Part shown: piece by piece, positions 22,105-32,420 of the stretch
Layout: every line of letters starts with the position of its first letter
Numbering within the stretch: the stretch's first letter is position 1
Assembly: GCA_002102555.1 (NCBI GenBank)
Contig: MCFL01000158.1
Span: forward strand, 1-56,342
Direction: 5' to 3'
Length of the DNA stretch: 56,342 nt
Source of the DNA: Catenaria anguillulae PL171
Taxonomy: Eukaryota; Blastocladiomycota; Blastocladiomycetes; Blastocladiales; Catenariaceae
The notes under the pieces: model-generated
Told to the model about the DNA's origin: nothing
Seen by the model: the letters and a program-made list of their open reading frames with translations, nothing else
The model's database searches: none
Translations under genes and position numbers: made by a program

Positions 22105-23633
22105 TTTTTTTTTTTTAAATCGCTACTACATGTATTTGACTTTAACCAACACAAATCCTGGCCAAAAGAGGGACAGCAGGAAGGGAGGAGTACAAACACA
22201 CCCACCACAATGGGTGGCGCAGGCAAGCAAGGGGGAGGCAGGCAAACGGTAGTAGGGGTCATTTAAGACCTGAGGGGGGGGGGGGAGCAACAAACACAAC
22301 AACTAAGACTTGTTGAGGGTAAGGCCAGGGTATGCAATGGAACCCTGCGCCTTGGCCTGGTGGGCCCAACTCTTCTCCCGCGCAGCCGCCAAGCGTTCCT
22401 CAAAGTCGTCGTACAAGCGAAGCTCGTCCAAAGCAACCTTGAGATCCACCTCGACGATGGCGAGGTCACGGTTGACCCGCATGTACCGCTCAGAGGTCTT
22501 GGCCCGGTGGGCCGTCAGCTCGGCCACATCCTCCATTGTTGTCTCCAACGCTGGCTTGATGGACTCAGACATGAGCTCAAACTTTTTGGTGAGAGTCTCA
22601 AAGCCCGACAAGAGCCCCTCTACCGAACCGGCAAGGGATACCAAGCGTTCCTCAATCCCCTCAACCTCCTCTTTGGTTGCCGACAATCTCTTCTCAAGAC
22701 CATCGACCCGGGCAACAACCTGATTCGACACGTCTGACTTGAACGCCATTAGCAGGGCCTCTTGATCGGCCATGAACTTGGCCATTTGTCCTTGCATGGC
22801 CATGATCTTGTCGGCCAAGTCATCGATCTTGCCACGCAAATCCTTGTCGAGGGTGTCGACCTTGTCGACAGCTTGCTTGGCAACATCAGCATAGCTGAGG
22901 CCGCCACGTGTTGGCGCTGAGGCGCAAGAGCGAGACGAGGGAGGCAAGACCTTGGCAATGGCAGGCCTTGATGGGCAGGCCAGCTTGACATGGCCGCGCT
23001 TGCCACAGGAGTAGCAGAGCTTGGCCGAACCAGGGGAAGAAACGCAACTCATGCCCGTTGGAGGCAAGCTCGCCCAGGGCAACAGCATCCATGGCATCTT
23101 GTTTGGTCTCATAGCGCCAAACGACACGCGAGAACGACCGAGCACGACTGTTGTCAACCAAGAGCGCTTGACCCTTGGCAACCAGGGAACCAAGTTGGCG
23201 CACGGCACTGTAGCCGCACAAGACTTGTACGAGCATGTCCTTGTCGGTGAGCTTGCTGGCCCAGTCTTGCACATCGCCAACAACATGCAGGAACTGGCCG
23301 CGGAAAAAGCGAGGGGACTGGTCAATGGCAGACGCCATGTCTAGTTGATTGCCAAAGATGGCCTTGTAGAAGCGAGATCCGTTGACAAGCTGCTCACCGG
23401 CAATGGTGGTCGACTTGTACTTGCGCTTGAGGTGCTCAAGGGCGGCATCTTGATCGACAGAGTGGGGGATGGGCCCTACCCAAGCCATGAACGGCGACGC
23501 CGGGGCATCAACATCCATGGCGTTGGACATGGCGATTGTATTGTGGACACGGATAGGGGTTGTGGGGGGCTTGCTGAGTTGATTGCTTCAAGTTAAATGT
23601 CTTGGCTATGCATAGAGTTGCCATGATGAATAT
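22105..23633 (-). mobile_element. ORF1-only retroelement, copy i (1.53 kb, complete)
   Basis: Minus-strand unit with 5' UTR (23633-23531), ORF1, a short 3' UTR and a tail AAATACATGTAGTAGCGATTT plus a 15-A run at 22105. The 15-bp duplication TCACAGCAACGCTTT (22090-22104, 23634-23648) is perfect. No reverse transcriptase or RNase H sequence is present anywhere inside. Because the 5' UTR is shared with copy ii, the absence of ORF2 is a property of the family rather than of one truncated copy. It must be copied by an enzyme made elsewhere; the LINE-A-like tail names LINE-A as the likely donor. Confidence 0.85.
22310..23530 (-). CDS. ORF1 protein of the ORF1-only element, copy i
   Basis: Starts at Met 23530 (MSNAMDVDAPASPFMAWVGP). 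The N-terminal frame runs to about 23060; one frame change near 23050 (by RFFPWFGQ) leads to a second frame carrying the zinc knuckle CYSCGKRGHVKLAC (near 22970-23010), then a long coiled coil (DLRGKIDDLADKIMAMQGQM through ERLVSLAGSVEGLLSGFETL) ending at the stop near 22311 after TLNKS. Total about 406 residues. Layout is N-terminal unknown domain, CCHC, coiled coil, as in LINE ORF1 proteins. The single frame change could be a decay event or a sequencing error. Predicted role: RNA binding in a retrotransposition particle. Confidence 0.7.
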
Positions 23634-23648
23634 TCACAGCAACGCTTT

Positions 23649-24095
23649 GCTACCCGTGTTGGGGTGCAGTCGGGTACACATTCTGTTTTTGTCCCCTCAC
23701 TATCCCCAACTGCTGCCTCTGCGCTCGTGGCGTAATCTTTCCTAATCCGTTGATGCTTTCTGTTCATTTGACATGGTTCCCCCTCGTCTGTGCTTGAACT
23801 TTCTTGATTTATTTTTGCATATTGTTTATGTTGTGCAACTGTGATGTGGTTGAGTGTTGATTTTTGGATTTTGTTATTCCTCTTCTGTTCACATCCTCTT
23901 TTCGCTCCCCTTCCTACCCTCTCCTTTGACCCCATGGCCAAGTGCCCCTACCACCAATTGCTTGCCACTTTCTCTGCTTGCTTTTGTCATCCATTGAGTG
24001 TCTTGAATCTGTGACCTTCCTGCTCTTGTACCCTTCAAGGCTTCGGCGTTGGTTTTCAGCTTCAATACATGTGGTAGTGACCCAAAAAAAAAAAA
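23649..24095 (+). other. 3' UTR of the main LINE-A copy
   Basis: Continuation of LINE-A after the ORF1-only insertion: GCTACCCGTGTTGGGGTGC, the block CCCATGGCCAAGTGCCCC, and the terminal AATACATGTGGTAGTGACCC with A-run. It defines the conserved 3' end used to recognise the other copies. Confidence 0.85.
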
Positions 24096-24103
24096 ATGAC
24101 CAT

Positions 24104-24575
24104 TGACCAATGACTTGCCAAGCGAAACGGCAGCCGATGCATCTTCTTGGTTCTCATAGTGCCAGAGCACACAAGAGAAGGAACGGACCCAGGAGTTGTC
24201 GACCATGAGGGCCTGGCCCTTGGCGAGCAGCTCGCCCAAGCAACGCACAGCCTTGTAGGGGCAAAGTACTTGTACGTTCTTGTTGACAGCACTGCGCTTG
24301 TCTAGCCAAACTTGCAAATCGTCAAGGACGTGCAAGAATTGGCCATGGAAATACGTTGGTGACTTGCTGGTGGCCAAGGCCAGATCTTCTTGGCATGTGA
24401 ATGCAACTTTGCAGAAACGAAACCCGGACAGCGAGTGCTCATTGACAATGCGAGAAACCTTGTAGGTGCGTTGAAGGTAGGACAGGGCAGGTTCTTGGTG
24501 GACAGAATGGGGCATGGGCCCCACCCAAGCTGTGATCGGCGATGCTGTGGCATCAACAACCATAGCATCGGACAT
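24104..24575 (-). pseudogene. ORF1 of ORF1-only element copy ii, N-terminal part
   Basis: The minus frame from Met 24575 starts MSDAMVVDATASPITAWVGP and is parallel to copy i (MSNAMDVDAPASPFMAWVGP). Shared landmarks are the HSV/HQE..ALSYLQRTYK region, YFHGQFLHVLDDLQ and ALMVDNSWVRSFSCVLWHYE. The frame is open up to the LINE-A insertion. Function unknown; by position it corresponds to the N-terminal domain of LINE ORF1 proteins. Confidence 0.75.
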
Positions 24576-25639
24576 GGCAGGCAGCGGGGCGGCAACTGAT
24601 GCTGGCTTGTTTTGGGATGCTGAGCTGATTGCTGAAAGTTTTATATGCTTTTATTCATGGGATGTGTGTATTTGCTCGATTGCCCGCAAGGCCATCAAGG
24701 GCTGCTTGTTTGGCGTCATCCAGGGCGAGACCTGGGCCATGTTCCTAAAGAAGTTGATGGACGTGCCCGGCAAGACATCCGCAGAGGCACGTGTGTACTG
24801 CATCAGCGCCTTGGAGACGATCGACCTGCGCGCCTACAAGTCCTCGGAGGAGTTTGTGCAGGGGCTGCAATCGGTCACGGCGGCCATTGCGCACATTGAC
24901 AAGAAGAAGGGCTCCGACCCCCTCGATCCGGGCACGCTTGCGTCCATCGAGAAGGGACTGTACGCGGCCATTGGCGACACGCCAAAATTTTCCCAATTTT
25001 GTGTTGATCTCGCGCGCGCACGCTTGGATGGTGCCGCCATCACCGCTCACGGCATCTCGCAAATTTTTGAGAAGGCGCTGTTTAAGCTGCACCCAGGCGA
25101 GCGCAAGCGCGAATCGCACTGGGAGCGCCTGTTTGGCGCTAACGCGCCTGCCGCCAGGCCCCAATACCAGCACTCGTCGTCTGCTGGCTTGGCGCCCGCG
25201 CGCGCCTCGTCATCGTCGTCCGGCGCTCGTCCGCCGCCCAACCCGCAGCGCGTCCTGTCTCAGCAGTTCAAGCTTGATAACTTTGACGCCCGTTGCTGGC
25301 GGTGCTGGACGAAGCACTGCAAGAACAAGCGCCCGCCCGGCGACCGCTCATGCTTGCTTGCGGAGCACAAGACTGCCACTTGCGACAACTGCGGCTGGAC
25401 CGGCCACGTTCCGCAGCTCTGCAACATGCCAAAGAACCTGGTATGGTCCATGGTCAAGCGCATTGCTGCTGAGGGAGGTCGTGTCTCTGGCCCAGCGCAC
25501 ACCCCGGCCATGGGTGCACCTCAATGTGCTGCCGACCGTGCCCCGCAAGATGGGCATGACCGCCGCGGCCAGCGCACTGGCGACGCTGTTGCGTATTTGG
25601 CCGGCCAGCACGACGCCGTTGCCCGTGACAAGGTACTTG

Positions 25640-28000
25640 TTGCCTCCCTGCACGACAGGCACTCTGATTGGTGTGTTGACAGTGGTTGCTCGCGCCACAT
25701 GACCCCGTTTAGGAGTGACTTTGTTGATTTGACCCCGCTCGCCGCTGAGTGCAAGATCTCCGTTGCCAACAAGAGTTTTGTGTCTGCCACGCACATTGGA
25801 ACGGTCAAGCTTCCCCTTGGGTCTGACCACCCGCCAATCTACTTGTTCAATGTCCTCCTTGTGCCTCGTTTGGCCACCCGCTTGCTCTCCCCACAACTCG
25901 TCACTGTTGCGTATCCCTGTATCCAATTCTCTACTTTCATCGGAATTCAGTACATTGTGATTCATGCTCCTGATTGCCGCCCGAGGTTGCCTTTTTTTTT
26001 AAAAAAAAATTACAAGCAGCCTATGTACTGAGGGAGATAGACCATTGATACACAAAGACACAAGCTCATACACGCAAACACACAACTCCTTGGACTTGGC
26101 ACTTGGGTACTTGCTTGGGGCCTTGGACCTTTGGCTTGATTCCGGTCTTGTACAACCACCAACAGAGGGTGGGCAAAGCAAGAATGCAAGCAATGCAGGT
26201 GCAGGGGCCGGGAGGCCAGGGGACAGAAGGAGGCAATGTGGAGCAGAGACCAAGCAGCCACAAGTGCACCAGATGACTTGGGTGGGGTTCGAACCCACAA
26301 CCTTCGCCTTGCAAGCGGGAGTGTTGCCACTATGCCAAAACCACTGGCGCCCGAGGTTGCCTCCCATGCTCCAGCCAGACTCTGTCCCAGCCCACTGTGT
26401 GTGTGACGGCATCACCCTGCCGCGCTTCCCGCTCATTGCCCGGGGTGGTCTTTGGTTCCTCCCTATGACTGCCATGCCGCCAGAAGTGGGGCTGCCTGCG
26501 TGCAATGGGGCCTCTGCGCTCCTTGTGCTCTCGCAGGATGCTGCTGCTGCTGGTGTGGACGCCGGTGGCTTGCGCGACGTTGATACTTGGGAGCCATTTG
26601 CACTTGGCAGTGACGACTCTATCGCCATGGCCTACGTTGCCTCACACGGCGCCGACTACATGTTTTGTGCAAACTCCCTGTTTGACAGCCGCATTGGCGA
26701 ACTCAGTGAGGTCTACCAGACTGACTTTGAACGTGCATTTGAGTTGGCATACACTGCGGCAGCAGATTCCACCGCGGATCCTGTGTCGGGGTCGCCGTCC
26801 GCTGACCGCCTGCTCCAGCTCCACGTTGCTTACAACCACATCTCTGGACCGTCGTGGACGATGCTTTGCAAGTCGCTCGGCCTGCACCCACGCACCATTG
26901 ATTGCCACACGTGTGGCCTGGCCCTAGCGACTCAGCGGTGCACATTTGCTGCATTGCTGTTCCTCAGATCAACTGAACCGCTCCAACATTTGTTCATTGA
27001 CCTCAACATTGTCGCTCGATTTGGTGATGGCGGCGTCCAACACTTGCTTGTTGTGCTTGACGATTACTCCGATTTTTGCACCATTGTCCCGATCCCCGAC
27101 AAGTCTGATTCCGTCTTCCGTGCCTTCGTCTCGCTTGTGGCACTCTGGGAGCGTCGCACTTCGCGCCGCCTGCAGGCCATCCAACACGACCGTGGCACAG
27201 AGTTTGTCAACGCCCAGTTTGACAGGTGGCTCGCTGAGCGCAATGTCCCACGCTACTTGTCGTTTGCTGGCCACCACCAGGCGAATGGACGCATTGAGCG
27301 TCTCAATCGGCACATCAATGAGCGCACGCGTGCCCACCTGCTCCACCTGGACGGCCTTGTGCCCGCTGAGGAGGCCGCCGCCCTCTGGCCGCATGCCGCC
27401 TGCTTTGTGGGTGTTGTGCGCAACCACACTCCACTGCTGGCGCTGCAGGGGCTGACCCCATACCAAGCGTTTTTTTGACTTGAAATTTGTTCCCCACCTT
27501 CGCGTCTTTGGTGCAACAGCTTTCCAGCCGCCAAACCCTGACGCAACAGTTTTCAAGCTGTGCCCTGCTGCTGAAAACCGTGTGTTTGTTGGGTACGAGG
27601 ACAGCGATTGCGCCACCTTCCTGCTATTGGAGCCATCCTCGGGCGCTGTCCTCGAATCTGTCTCCACACGTTTCATTGAGACCAAGGTGGTCGCTCGAGT
27701 TGTCGCTGGCCCATCGCCAGAGTTCTGCTCGGCGCTGTCTGAGGCATTCGCCTCCCGTGGTGGCACTGATGACGCGGCCGACAGCGATTTCGTGCCTGAG
27801 GGCTTTGACTCTGACGATGACATGCAATATCCCAGTGGTGACTCTCATGTGCAGCCACCATCCCGCGCTCGCCGTTCGCGCACAACCCCTGCTGGCCAAA
27901 GGCCATCGCCGCGTCGCCGCTCACCATCACCGCAACTGCCAATGCGCCCCCGTTCACCGCCCCGCACTGCGCGGAGCTTCCCGCCGCGACCGACCACTGT
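25640..28000 (+). pseudogene. Copia protease and integrase region (fossil)
   Basis: The Copia protease signature WCVDSGCSRHMT lies near 25670-25705. Integrase follows after a SINE insertion: an HHCC-like segment near 26820-26920, then the catalytic core with DLNIVARFGDGG.....VLDDYS and, further on, HDRGTEFVNAQF, then a Glu-containing GRIERLNRH stretch. A C-terminal segment LRVFGATAF...VFVGYEDSD, typical for Copia integrase, lies near 27500-27610. An acidic then Pro/Arg-rich linker leads toward reverse transcriptase. Broken. Confidence 0.8.
25992..26347 (-). mobile_element. tRNA-derived SINE, family 1, complete (356 bp)
   Basis: Minus-oriented copy with head at 26347-26275 (TTTTGGCATAGTGGCAACAC; GGTTCGAACCCC) and tail CTCAGTACATAGGCTGCTTG plus T/A run. 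Duplication CGCCCGAGGTTGCC (25978-25991, 26348-26361) is perfect. It sits between the protease and integrase parts of the Copia element. It is the only undisturbed family-1 copy here and therefore the reference for that family. Confidence 0.9.
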
Positions 28001-28319
28001 TCCGTATGTTGAGATTACACTTCACCACCCCGGTGCGGGGGAGAGAGGCACTCACGGGCATCGTGCAATGTCTACCACCGGGCCAGTTTCCGCCTCACTC
28101 GCTTTTCATAGTGATGAACCACCTCAAATCAACTGCCGTACTGGCCGACGACTTGCCCGCGCAACTGCACAACTGCTCAACTCCATGGAGCTCAACGTGC
28201 CAAAGATCAACGCTGCCGACGTACACATGCCAAGGACGTTCAAAGAAGCGCGAAGTGACGAGAATGTGGACCATTGGAAGCACGCAGAGTTGGTCGAGTT
28301 GGCCGCGCTTGAGGCAAAT

Positions 28320-29238
28320 GGCACGTTCGAGATTGTCAAGATCCAGGCTGGCCAGCGGCCGATTGGGTGCAAATGGGTGTAGAGCACCAAGAGCAACCCA
28401 GATGGCGTGTTGACCAAATTCAAGGCAAGGATCGTTGCCCGCGGTGACCAGCAATCGGCCAAGGGAATGGAAACGTATTCTGGGACGCCAAGCCTAACTG
28501 TCGTACACATTGTTGTTGCCCTTGCTGCTGCCCATGGATGGATCATTTTCGCCATGGACGTATCCAATGTGTACCTCCATGCGACACTCAAGCGGCCAAC
28601 GCTCATGTGGGCACCGCCTGGTTACCATGTCAAGAAAGACGAGGCACTTCTACTCATCAAGTCACTTTATGGATTGAAGGAGGCGGGTCGCCATTGGGCC
28701 GAGTACTTGCGTGAGGTGCTGTTTGCACTTGGATTTGAAGTCTGCAAGAACGAGGACTGCATACTTGTGCAAAAAGACAGGCAGACCGCATCTGTGTTTG
28801 TGCTCATCGTCATTTACGTCGACGACCTACTCATCACTGGGCTGTCGATGGCTGCAATCGAATCAACCAAGACGCAGTTGCTCACATACTGCAATCGAAT
28901 CAACCAAGACGCAGTTGCTCACATACTGCAATCGAATCAACCAAGACGCAGTTGCTCACATACAAGATTGACGACAAACCTGCACTCAACATCAAGGACC
29001 TTGGTGTCGCTGACGGATTTCTCAACGCAAAGTTGGTACAATGCAAGGGCGGCATTTGGCTTGGACAGCCACAGCACGTTGATGGGATTATCCGCAGAGT
29101 TTGGCTGCAAGATCCATGCCCAAGACCGACCTGCCTGTGACCATGTTGTCAAGGAGGAGATCGACCCAGCGCCCCTCTCACACCTCAGACCCTGTTACTT
29201 TCCGTCTGCTTACTTCTTCTTCTTCTTCTTCTACTTCT

Positions 29239-29288
<50 letters not shown>

Positions 29289-30231
29289 TTCTCTCTTTCT
29301 CTCTCTCTTCTCTACCTTACCCTCTCTGTTGTCCCCATGGCCAAGTGCCCCTACCACCAATTGCTTGCCATTTTCTCTGCTTGCTCTTGTCATCCGTTGA
29401 GTGCCTTGGATCTATGACCTTCCTGCTCTTGTACCTTCTTTCAAGACTTCTGTGTTGGTTTTCAGCTTCAATACATGTGGTAGTGATCCAAAAAAAAAAA
29501 AACCAGCGCCCCTCTCACCCGAAATGCACAAGCGGTACCAGAAACTCCTGGGCATGCTCCTCTTTGTTGCCACCGGAACGCGCCCAGACATCTCCTTTGC
29601 TGTCCACTTTGCAGCTCGGCGGGCATGCAGCCCCAGCAAACGCAACTATGCCGACCTACTCACGATTGTCGGCTATCTCCAGCGGTATCCTGACCTGGGC
29701 ATCTGGTACCCAAAGATCGCCACCGGTTCCTCTTTCTGGGACACAGTTGATGGGTACTGCGACTCATCATATGCCGACGACCCCAACACGCAACGCTCGA
29801 CCTCAGGTTTCTGCCTCCGCATTGGACAAGGACTTGTGTCATGGTCAAGCCGGCGACAACCATGGGTTCCAACATCTACGGCAGAGGCAGAGGTGAATGC
29901 TGCTGTTGAGGCTGTCCGGGATGGGACATGGCTGGTCCGCTTCCTTGCCGAGCTCATTGGTGACTCCCGCCAGAATCCAATCTGCATTAACTGCGACAAC
30001 AAAGCGGCTATTGCGCTCGCAGATGGAGATGGGCTCCGCCACTCAATCCGTCATGTCGCTGTCCGGCTTGCGTTCCTGCGCGAGAATCAGCGCCGCGAAT
30101 ACGTTCGACTCATGTTCATCGCCGGATTGCAGAATGTAGCTGACGGATTCACCAAGCCCCTCGGTATCAGATTGTTTGCTCGATTCCGCGAATGGTTGAA
30201 TCTCCGACCATGTCCACATCAGGACGTCTGA
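28320..30231 (+). pseudogene. Copia reverse transcriptase and RNase H region (fossil)
   Basis: Reverse transcriptase motifs are readable between 28400 and 29160: KARIVARGDQQ, MDVSNVYLHA, SLYGLKEAGRHW and the catalytic YVDDLLI. A 320-bp LINE-A fragment sits at 29182-29501. RNase H follows at 29518-30231, with GYCDSSYADD, STAEAEVNAA and the end motif NVADGFTKPL common at the end of Copia polyproteins. The order PR-IN-RT-RH places the element in Ty1/Copia rather than Gypsy. Broken. Confidence 0.85.
29182..29501 (+). mobile_element. LINE-A 3' UTR insertion (320 bp) in Copia
   Basis: Begins ACCTCAGACCCTGTTAC, includes the CT microsatellite and ends CAATACATGTGGTAGTGATCC plus A-run. Duplication CCAGCGCCCCTCTCAC (29166-29181, 29502-29517) is perfect. 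It matches the 3' UTR of the 13927-15271 copy almost base for base, so the two belong to one young subfamily. Confidence 0.9.
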
Positions 30232-30383
30232 TGTGCGTCGATTAATCTTGTTTTTCTATGATCGTGCACGGATGTGTTTTGCCATATGTCGTAACTCTTG
30301 TGATTGATACCGAAAGCGCTCAGTTAACGATTCACCTGGCTTCCTATCCGGCAGGTATGCCCAGAGTGATGCCTGCGGGGGAG

Positions 30384-30680
30384 TGTGGGAAAGTGGAGGA
30401 TCTGCATGGTCCATTTCGCGTCGATAGATCGAGAGACCATTGATCCTCACTGTATTGCTCAGGCACCACTCATGGTGGCACGGGAGATGACAGAGGGAGG
30501 GACAAGAAAAAAAAGGAGGATGACGACTAAAAACAATGATAACTTCCCGCACTGGCCATGGGCCCCCGTAACCGACTCTAGGCCGCTCCGGGGGAGCGGC
30601 TAGGAGGACCACGCGACTTCAACCCCCTGCACTCACAACAAGTCCCATTGTCTTGCTATTTCTGGACCGTATATTCAACA
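30384..30680 (+). repeat. 3' LTR of the Copia element
   Basis: 297 bp, nearly identical to 11868-12164. It is preceded by the purine-rich GCGGGGGAG, the expected polypurine tract for plus-strand DNA priming. It is followed by GATGC, the right target duplication. Confidence 0.93.
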
Positions 30681-30685
30681 GATGC

Positions 30686-30784
30686 AATCACAACAACTTG
30701 TGCCAGGATTGGGGCCAGCGCAGGAAAATCATGACGAAACTCTGCGTCTACTACACATGCGTGTTGACAGTCACGCCCAACTAC
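30686..30784 (-). mobile_element. Small LINE-like remnant at the Copia insertion site
   Basis: CAACAACTTGTGCCAGGATTGGG resembles the minus strand of the LINE-A ORF2 C-terminal region at 6655-6690 (CAACAACTTGTGCGAGGATGG). It seems to be the pre-existing sequence into which Copia inserted. Similarity fades after about 100 bp. Confidence 0.4.
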
Positions 30785-31015
30785 ACGCGTTGGTGCTCAC
30801 ACCGTTCATGGATGGTGGGCCCACCGTTCAGATCTGAGCCGGACCGGGGAGGACACGCGGGAATCACAGTGGGTGGGATGGTGTCCACACCGTTCTTGCT
30901 CGGTTCTGGCACTGTGGTTGAAATTGTGCTCACACCGTGGTTGGATGGAGCACACACCGTCCATCGACGGTTCAGACAAGGTGGATGTATTGTGCTTACA
31001 CCGTGGTTTACGGTA
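30785..31015. repeat. Left cluster of CACACCGT motifs
   Basis: Five to six copies of (G)TGCTCACACCGT(GG/TC) and close variants occur near 30791, 30819, 30884, 30929, 30949 and 30991, some followed by GGTT. A related cluster with inverted copies lies at 36445-36535. The two flank the helicase-bearing block, suggesting subterminal repeats of one element. Confidence 0.55.
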
Positions 31016-32420
31016 GGGAAGGTCAAAAAAATATACCGTCGCTCTTCATTATTTGCTTATGAAAAAGTCGAATAAAAGTCCGGACAAATGCTGCCCAAAA
31101 TGCCATACATTGCGAAGAAATCAAAGTCACAACTCGAGAAAAACATGAGTGGCAAATCGAACGACGAAAATGTGGCAAACATGGCCTTTTGCGGCAAAAG
31201 TGCACAATTCATGGAACCCGACACTTGCAATCAACGCTGGCTGATACCGACAAGTCTGTTGAAAACAGGAAAAGTCATCGGGAATAGTGAGTGTTGCGCA
31301 AAATGATACACTGAGAATGCGTCCTGCACGTCCATCGAAACAGCCCGTTCAAAGTCAGTAACGTCAAGGTTGAAACCAAGGCAGCGTCACACAATCTGTG
31401 ACTCAAGAGCAGCGGGAAGCGTGAGCAGCTGGCGATGCCAATGTCATGGAAAGAGGTGCGCACGTACCAACTCCACATATATTGCGATCACGAGTGCGTG
31501 TGGGCTCGAAAGCTGGTACGGAAGCTGAGGGCGTGGAAAACAATCATCCTATGTGAGAAAACAGAACGCCGTCAGACGCGATGACGGATCATACGGTGGG
31601 CGCAGTCCGGTCTGCGTACCTCGAGAACGGCAAGGACGGCAATCGTCACCGGCTCTTACGGTCGTGGGCTGTGTGGTGAATGGCGACACTGGCTGGCGCG
31701 TTGACTTCGTACCCTGCAGTCGTCTGTCGGAAGGTCGGGTGAGGAAATCGACTTCAGAGCGTGGTGCCGTGTACGATCAGTCAGCTTGGCGGCGACTTGT
31801 TGTCTGTGCGTTGGAAGACATCAGAGAAGTGAATGAGCGGCACGCGAGTGGACGGAAGCGAATGGACGGGAAGCGTGTGGATGGGCAAGGGCTGGCCATG
31901 ATGGTGGTATCCCAAAGGAGAAGGGGTCGGGGTCAAATTCCGTCTCGCTTTATGCCCATGACTCGAACTGCCCAGGACAAAGTTTATCGGCGAGACAACC
32001 TGGCAACTGTCCACGTGAATGACAAAGCGCCGCTTATTCCCACACATGAGCCAACGAGGATCGAATTGAAGCTGGATCCGAAGCACTCGTTCGCGTTCAT
32101 GGGCTGCCGCCCCCGTGGGACTCAGACGACATGAACATATGCATGACGCCTTGAAAAGTTTGAAGTACAAAGTTCATTCCATTTTGAACTAAATATACAA
32201 GCAACCGCCGAGGGAAACGGCGGAATCGAGCCAGGGCGTATTGACGAACTGGTCGGTACGAAAGGGCAAACATGACGCAACAGCTTCAGTACAAGTACAA
32301 GAACCGGGAGCAAGAATGATAAGGGCAGGCAGCACAGCGACAAAGGGGCGGAAGCAGGCGGTCGAAACATTGCTGGTAAATGGGACGGGTACACAAGAAC
32401 GGAAAATGTTCCTTTCAAGA
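31016..32420. other. No gene recognised between motif cluster and helicase remnant
   Basis: A 193-codon plus frame (31553-32134) and a 129-codon minus frame (31781-32170) overlap in antisense; neither has a motif I recognise. TATA-like ATATACC occurs near 31030. If the helicase element hypothesis is right, this would be its 3' non-coding part. Confidence 0.35.

Larger units (their letters stand above)
17429..24095 (+). mobile_element. LINE-A main copy, 5'-truncated, carrying three insertions
   Basis: Perfect 16-bp duplication ATGACCATTGACCAAT (17413-17428, 24096-24111). The element enters in the middle of the reverse transcriptase and continues through thumb, linker, RNase H, zinc motif and 3' UTR to CAATACATGTGGTAGTGACCC plus A-run. 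Three later insertions split it: a SINE fragment (17731-17825), a minus LINE-A piece (19139-20430) and a complete ORF1-only element (22105-23633). Removing these leaves about 3.7 kb. It is the longest LINE-A copy in the window and the best reference for the family. Confidence 0.92.
16622..24682 (-). mobile_element. ORF1-only retroelement, copy ii, minus strand, split by LINE-A
   Basis: On the minus strand the unit starts near 24682 with a 5' UTR, has ORF1 from 24575, is interrupted by the LINE-A copy at 17429-24095, resumes at 17412 down to the ORF1 stop near 16860, and ends in a short 3' UTR with CAATACATGTAGTAGTGATTC and an A-run at 16622. Duplication CCC(A/G)CAAGGCC (16611-16621, 24683-24693; one mismatch) flanks it. 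Without the insert it is about 1.4 kb. It has a 5' UTR matching that of copy i, so both look full length although they lack ORF2. Confidence 0.8.
13271..25620 (+). pseudogene. Copia gag-like region, interrupted by nested insertions (fossil)
   Basis: Gag-like sequence begins near the ATG at 13271, is interrupted by the SINE at 13747-15467, continues to 16621 with a Glu/Lys-rich coiled-coil-like stretch, is interrupted by the ORF1-only unit at 16622-24682, and continues from 24694 with sequence typical of the Copia gag body and a basic Cys/His segment near 25290-25430 (CDNCGWTGHVPQLC). Gag forms the virus-like particle in this family. The region is broken; no intact product is expected. Confidence 0.7.
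11868..30680 (+). mobile_element. Ty1/Copia LTR retrotransposon, fossil, broken by at least four insertions
   Basis: Two direct 297-bp LTRs (11868-12164 and 30384-30680), beginning TGTGGG and ending AACA, bound the element, with a 5-bp target duplication GATGC (11863-11867 and 30681-30685). Between them, in Copia order, lie gag-like sequence with a zinc-knuckle type motif, aspartic protease, integrase, reverse transcriptase and RNase H. The LTRs differ at about three positions by eye (about 1%), so the element is young. It is nevertheless broken: a SINE, an ORF1-only retroelement, a second SINE and a LINE tail fragment have inserted into it, two of them carrying further insertions. Without the insertions the element would be roughly 8.4 kb. 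Confidence 0.92.

Noticed and set aside
24514-24690. Start of the long plus frame as a true N-terminus of a gag protein
   Set aside because: This part is antisense to the ORF1-only element; the gag-like sequence resumes only after the target duplication at 24683-24693.
31553-32134. 193-codon plus frame as a gene
   Set aside because: Antisense to another open frame, biased composition, no family resemblance and no splice support.
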